From Dipteris shenzhenensis (Eukaryota > Polypodiophyta > Polypodiopsida > Gleicheniales), in the NCBI GenBank assembly GCA_047967505.1, contig CM106539.1: a stretch of 64,000 nucleotides of DNA; one strand, 5' to 3'. Each line of letters starts with the position of its first letter. Position 1 is the first letter of the stretch. Made by a program: the position numbers and the translations under genes. The notes beneath the pieces are model-generated. The model was not told where the DNA came from. It saw nothing but the letters and a program-made list of their open reading frames with translations, and did not search any database. This document shows, piece after piece, positions 58,786-64,000 of this stretch.

Positions 58786-60180
58786 TTATATTGCTGTAGA
58801 TCAAGGGTCCCCTTTATTTTTGCTAATCATCAAACCGTTGGGAAAAGTGGCCAAACTCACTTGCGTTAATCAAGGTAAGACAAGAGTTAGAACTAGTGTC
58901 TAGTTCCACTTGTAACCACAGGCTTCAATGCTCGGCCACGGTTGTTATCCTAGTCATTCCCAATAATTCAACAGATAGGAGGAGGAATTTGCATGAAAAA
59001 TGAATTACAAGTTTTTTCTAATGAATCCTTTTCTTTAAAAAGAAGTCTAAACTTCTAGTAGACAACCAGACTTAGTGAGTCCCATGTATCAAACTACCAA
59101 TAACGAGTCCCATGCATCAGACCACCATTAATAAGTGCTATGTATCAAACTTAAGTAAGATAAAAAGTTTTTGCATATTGTCACCCCCCATCACACTGTC
59201 TCAGTTCTGATGTTCTCTAAAACTTATCCAAATTACGTACAGTAATGAGATGCGAGTGACCAACAGAGTTTCAGCTAACTTGGTGCTGCAATGTAAGCTT
59301 TCAATCTACAGTATAGTTTCCAATTGTAAACGGAGATCACTATATAGTATGAGCTGATAAACGTATTGTTCATAAGTCAAACTCTAGATTCTCCGTGCAC
59401 ACTATGACCCCGAACAGTCCATATCTTATCCATCAATAGGTAAGGTTAAACTCAATAACCATATACCTTTTGTCACACCATAACCAGCACTTATACGTAG
59501 GGAATTAGTGAGGTGTTCTAGAGGGTAACGCCTGTAGTTAGGGCCCGACCCAACAATATCTTCGTGCCCTAAGGGGGGAGAGAGAGATCATTCTAATTTA
59601 AAAAGTTCCCTATGTTATCATAGAGGGAAGCCCCTCTGGATCCTTGCTCAGATTCCTTGTGCTGTGCTAAGCACTCAGCTTATCAACCACCAACTATGAT
59701 CTCCGATTAGGGCTACAGTAGAGTAGCATGAGCATAATTTATATCATCAAGCACATCCGGGAGCCACTCAAACAGGTTCGTCTAGACCATCCCCCCGCCT
59801 GCATTCACGTAAAGAACAGTTGTATGCTCATAGCAGTAGAATCTCAGAAGCTAAGCGCAAACCTCAAGTGCTAGTACGTAGCCAAAAAATGTACATGCAA
59901 GCCATTTACAGTACCCAAAAGCGTGGAACAAGCGCATAAGTGCAGTATAATTACGATAAAGAGTATGAAATGTCACAGTGATTCCAGCGTGCAAGCATCG
60001 CAACAAGAGAGAGGTTCCATATACTCTCCATCGTAACTCATCCAAGAGTTATATATGAGAACCGAGCCATGATCAGAAACGAGGAGAACGCTCTATTTTG
60101 GTGTAGAGGCCCCATATTCCATTTTCTCATTTCTACTCGTGCCTGCAAAAGCGTTCTGAGACATTCAGTATCCTCTAATA
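58786..60180. other. Unassigned region right of CACTA element 2
   Basis: No gene or element recognised. Near 59075-59150 a ~34-bp unit (GAGTCCCATGTATCAAACTACCAATAA type) occurs three times with changes. A GA-rich run lies at 59575-59590. All frames carry frequent stops. Confidence 0.4.
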
Positions 60181-61117
60181 TCACTCAGCTTGCCCAAAAA
60201 GTGGTGGAAGCAGGGCGGAATACAGTATAGGACTAACGTGGAGAAGGCGTAGATCAAAACGTTGATTGCTCCTAAAGTTTCCAAGAGCCATCGTCATGCT
60301 CATATCTTCATGCGTCATTGTGCTTCTACAGCACTCCGCCTTAGTCGTCGACAGGTCGACTAACGAGTAGCCCGTAATGGTGCACAGTCCCTTTGCCATT
60401 TCTCTGAGCCCCTTTGGGCTCTCGATGGAAGCCATTTGTATCGAGCGAGTGATGACGTAGCAAGGCACACAGAGGAGATTCACACGGGGTCGGAATAAGG
60501 ATGGTCCGTTATCGTCAAGCTTACGTCGTATGCAGACTTCTTTCCCTGTACCATGCGCTACTGTTTATTGCTTCCTAGGGCTTAGGCAAGATCTCAGCTT
60601 CTCACAAACAGGGCCTACGATGTATTTATCTACACGGACAGTGTGGATGGTATCTACCGCGGGGGTTCGAGTTTTGTACACAGCGTGTAAGACCTTTTTT
60701 CGTCCTAAGAGATAGTTACTATGCAGGCGGTAAGTGCGCTTCGCCTGTTTCCCCTCCTCAACATCCAGGAGCCCTGTGCAGGGGCTAGCGTAGTTCGTGT
60801 GTCTCTCGTCATATGCGTAAAGACTATGCTCCATAGCCTATATAAAGAATAAGAGAGCGAGATGACAGATGACTATAACGACACGAGAGGGGGGGAGAGC
60901 GTAGTATTGAGATGTTCCTCATTCTGCGAGCCCATTGGCTCTGCTGTGCAACTCCGCGTCCCCCTGATAGGAAGTCGTAGGAGGGTGCCCGTGTTGGTAG
61001 CGCTTAGGAACGAGCAGACTTCCATCTGATGCCCCGCATGGTGGTGATCGAATAACAGTGGGGTGAGAGAAGTGTCGACCTGGATGCTCGCCGAGTCGGG
61101 GTGCTTCTCCCAAGGCT
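60181..61117. other. GC-richer region downstream of the Penelope-like RT
   Basis: Several 60-100 codon frames overlap on both strands and no motif was recognised. It lies directly 3' of the RT on the minus strand and may include its C-terminal region or 3' UTR. No GIY-YIG endonuclease motif was seen. Read as unresolved. Confidence 0.3.
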
Positions 61118-63986
61118 CTAAATGTCTGTCAGGTGCCTTCCTCCCTCGTGTACAGTTCGGTGTCTCCAACTGTCAGGGTTCTTGTATTTGCTCGTGACTG
61201 CTACTCCATTTTCCTTGTTTGCTATAGTGATGGCCATGTTGAGGAAGGTTACTTTTGTCCCTGTGGGCTCATTATAAGGCTCCATGGCATACATTCTCGT
61301 GGTTTCTTTTATTTCAAGGAACTCCAGTGGGTAGATCCAATAGGGATTGAGGGGATGCTTTGGTGAGGAGGGGTCCAGGAATCGTTTGGGGTTTGGTACA
61401 TTTACCAACAGGATGTCATCCATGTATCTTGCAAAGTGCCTGAAGCCCTCTAGTGCATGTTATGGGGATACCAGATGTTTGTTTATATACGTTTCCTCCT
61501 AGGGTTAGGTGCATATTAGTAATAAGTAGCCAGGTATTAATCCCTATCAGTTCTTCCTTTAACACCGAGGGGTTTTTGCATCCCCTTTTGTTGTGCCAAT
61601 ATGCTTCGTGGTTTCTTTTTATGCCAATGAATTTTTTGATGGTCTGTGAAAATGCTAGGCCGATCACCCTCTCCATGACTTCAATCAGTCCATCCTTTCC
61701 TTCGAGGGGTATGTTTTCAAAGCATTTTCCAATGTATGCCGTGAATACTGAGTTTATCTCTTGTGGTAATTTTATTCTTGTATCATATATTGATTTCACA
61801 ATCCAAAATGCCTTGGATGGAACCCCTAATTCCCTGGTGATTCGGTCTTGTACCGTGGCGCATGTCATCATCAGCGGTTCCAGGCATACCTTGAGAGTTG
61901 AGTCAATAAAGGATGCTATCTCCGAAAAGATGCATGCATGGGCATTTGTTATCCACCGAAACATATTCTTATGTGCTTTGTATGTGCACGTTAAGTAGGG
62001 TAGTGACTATTTCTCAATCGGTGGGCAAACCTGGAAGTCCAGTATCTCCATGGCCAGTCGGTCAAGGATGTTGCCCTCTTGGACTTGTGTGAAGTCCTTG
62101 CTGTTTAGTCTCTCTTCCGCTAGAGAGAAAATCAGTTTCCTATAAATGAAGCCCGGGGTAGCTCTGCTGATTTGTCTATAGATGGGATCAGGAAATTGGT
62201 TCTTAACCATTCCATATTAGCCATTGCTTCATATGACTGAGAAAGGGTTAGAGGGTGCCTCTTATTTGGGAATCTCGATTTAATCAAATTCTCTAAGAAT
62301 TCCATTGTATATTTCTGAAAGGGTAGTTGACCAAGTTGGACTTTGGTTTGTTCTCCCATAAATGTGGTTAGTTGAACCCATGCATCTATCAAAGTATCGA
62401 GTGCTCCTTCTATTTCAACTTGCTCTCTAGGGACATGTTTTAGTCCTTTTCTTTCCTCTCTCTTGAGGTGTTCATTTCGAATTATACATGTATCCAGTGT
62501 TTCTATGTGATCCCAAGTATGGTTATTAAATTGGTTGAGTTTTGATTCCGAGCAGTGGCAAGGGGGTGTTCCTTTTTCCCTAAAGGTGAGCTGGGGTTTC
62601 ATCATTAATGCCCCCATGTTATCCGTAAAAGTCAACCTTATGGTTATGTCATCCATTATGAAGTTTTCTTTCCTAAGGTCATTCTCAAGCAAGAAATAGC
62701 TAATAAGTTTCTTTATTGAAAAGCAGTCCATAATGGGGTTGTCAAATCTCAATGTCATAAACTTTTTTCTTTCCATTCTTTTTTTATTTACTAAATAAAA
62801 GGTTCCATGTGGGAGGGTCATAATACCTTCTATCATGGGTGTAGAACATACTTGCATACATTCAATCCGTATCATCATATAGTAAGTGTTTCACTGGCAC
62901 CTTTTGGTTGGCACTTTGCATCACAGAAATTGTCTTCCCTCCCCTAAGGATCTTTGAGGGTCTCACCTGGCTATCACTAGTGTCTAAATGGACTGAACTT
63001 TCTGAAGATGGTTGCCATTCAATCCTCCTCGGGGGTGTAGACTGCGCTAGTTGAAAATTCATGCCCCTCCCAAAGCCTCCTCTTGTGTGTTGGAATCTGC
63101 CCCCCCATCTTGAGGATCCTGCTCCCCTCGAGCTATTGAATTCAATGCCTCTGATTATTATTTCTCCATATGAGTAGCCACTGAAGGATGGGTGGGGAAG
63201 TAAAGGCATTGACGGGCTCTTTGCCAAGTTATTTACTGCCATGAGCATCAGTTCTCTAATATACATGAAAGTTATTGAAGCTTTTCCAAATACCACCATG
63301 TCTGGTGTCTTCATGAATAGCTGGAAAGAGTGAAAAGCTGCTTTCAGGGGTCTTCTCGGGAAGAAAACTATAAAGTTATTCACTATGTACCAAATTGCAT
63401 GGTCAAACCATAATGGTTGTGCCTTACAATTGACCTTCTCTTCATTGCATCTACATTTCACATAGCGTCTACAGATGTTGAAAACATCATTGATGTATTT
63501 GTTGGTCCTCTTCTATGTTTCAAATATCTTGCTCTTACATCTTCCAAAAACCCTCATCGGTGAAGGGCATTTGCCTGAAGAAAAGAGTGACATGGGGGGA
63601 AAAGCTGCCAGGGTATGACTGTACATAATGGGAATGTCAAAGTCCTGTGCAGTCTTTTTTGCATCCATCTTTACTGTTTTTGCAGCTTGCACCATGTCCA
63701 TCGAAAAGAGCCAAATGTCCATGTGAAAGGGTGCCAAGAGGTTCATGTCGTGTAGCTCCCAGTCTTTATTGTCATGGGCCATTAACTCCACCTCCAAAAC
63801 CCTCGGGGGGAAGTAGGGGTTTCCGTAGGTGGAGCCAGAATTCTTCTTCACGTTGCATGTGGGGGTAACCATAACTTCTGAGAACACTTTCTCTTGGTCA
63901 TCTTGAGACAACCCTTCCAAGTTACAAAAACTATGTTGGAGGGTTGAATTTATGCCTTGTGGAGGGTTAAAGCATTTCAGGCCCAT
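61118..63986 (-). pseudogene. Penelope-like retroelement, RT and N-terminal region, partial
   Basis: Runs leftwards and continues past the window edge. N-terminal part (63986-62862): an uncharacterised region with an RGG-type stretch (SSRWGGRFQHTRGGFGRG). 62878-62132: CHCSESKLNQFNNHTWDHIETLDTCIIRNEHL, comparable to the conserved Cys/His and HxxTxD block before Penelope RT. RT 61964-61118: VFTAYIGKCFENIPLEGKDGL, TLGGNVYKQTSGIPI, then ARYMDDILLV (catalytic DD) and VTFLNMAITI...TSKYKNPDS, matching the FLDV...T-x-YRKPT order of Penelope RTs. About 30 residues are missing between GIPI and ARYMDD, and frame changes occur near 62870, 62000 and 61440; TAG near 63514. Family call is by motif order only. 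Confidence 0.6.
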
Positions 63987-64000
63987 GCTCTTTGCTGAAG

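Noticed and set aside
60664-60680. GGTTCGAG resembling a tRNA B box
   Set aside because: No matching A box, acceptor stem or cloverleaf could be formed around it.
60181-60834. GIY-YIG endonuclease for the Penelope-like element
   Set aside because: No GIY...YIG pair or downstream catalytic pattern was found in any minus-strand frame.

Overview
This is nuclear DNA from a land plant with a repeat-rich genome. No intact host gene is visible. Almost everything recognisable is a transposable element, often nested and in several states of decay. The plant assignment rests on initiator-tRNA-Met primer sites behind copia LTRs, Ty3 integrases (one with a chromodomain-like tail), two CACTA (En/Spm) elements with TNP2-type transposase plus a Transposase_24-type second gene, and GT-AG introns. 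An apparently endonuclease-less Penelope-like reverse transcriptase at the right edge makes me favour a gymnosperm, fern, lycophyte or bryophyte over a flowering plant; that is inference.

Layout. 1-5.0 kb: unassigned repeats and a three-exon remnant of an unidentified conserved gene. 5.0-8.6 kb: a module bounded by ~385 bp direct repeats and two arrays of a 20-bp motif, holding a decayed minus-strand gene whose N-terminus is a histone H3 (H3 tail start plus a co-linear H3 fold) followed by a long non-histone C-terminal region. 8.6-23.1 kb: a graveyard of Ty3/gypsy and Ty1/copia pieces. 23.9-34.5 kb: CACTA element 1. 36.4-39.2 kb: an old minus-strand LINE copy. 39.2-39.4 kb: a (GT)n(GA)n tract. 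39.4-50.8 kb: a second LINE of the same family, plus strand, split by a 5.7-kb copia element with 136/148-bp LTRs and an AATAC target duplication. 51.4-58.8 kb: CACTA element 2. 58.8-61.1 kb: unassigned. 61.1 kb to the end: Penelope-like RT, minus strand, running off the window.

How the parts work together. Both CACTA elements have the same plan: transposase leftwards, accessory DNA-binding-type protein with an acidic tail rightwards, and arrays of one element-specific motif at both ends and again between the two genes. Element 1 uses GTCGCTATATAGCGAC; element 2 uses GCGTCTATAGACGC and its half-sites. The shared promoter region therefore carries the same sites as the transposon ends, which suggests one protein both regulates transcription and marks the ends. 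The histone H3-like module has motif arrays in comparable places (gene 5' side and beyond its 3' end), so it may be a third DNA transposon that acquired a histone.

Nearly all in-frame stops in these genes are TGA or TAG at positions where CGA or CAG would fit, as expected from deamination of methylated CG and CHG sites in silenced plant repeats. Limits: motifs, frames and splice sites were read by eye; family names come from recognised motifs without database searches; boundaries without LTR or TIR support are approximate.
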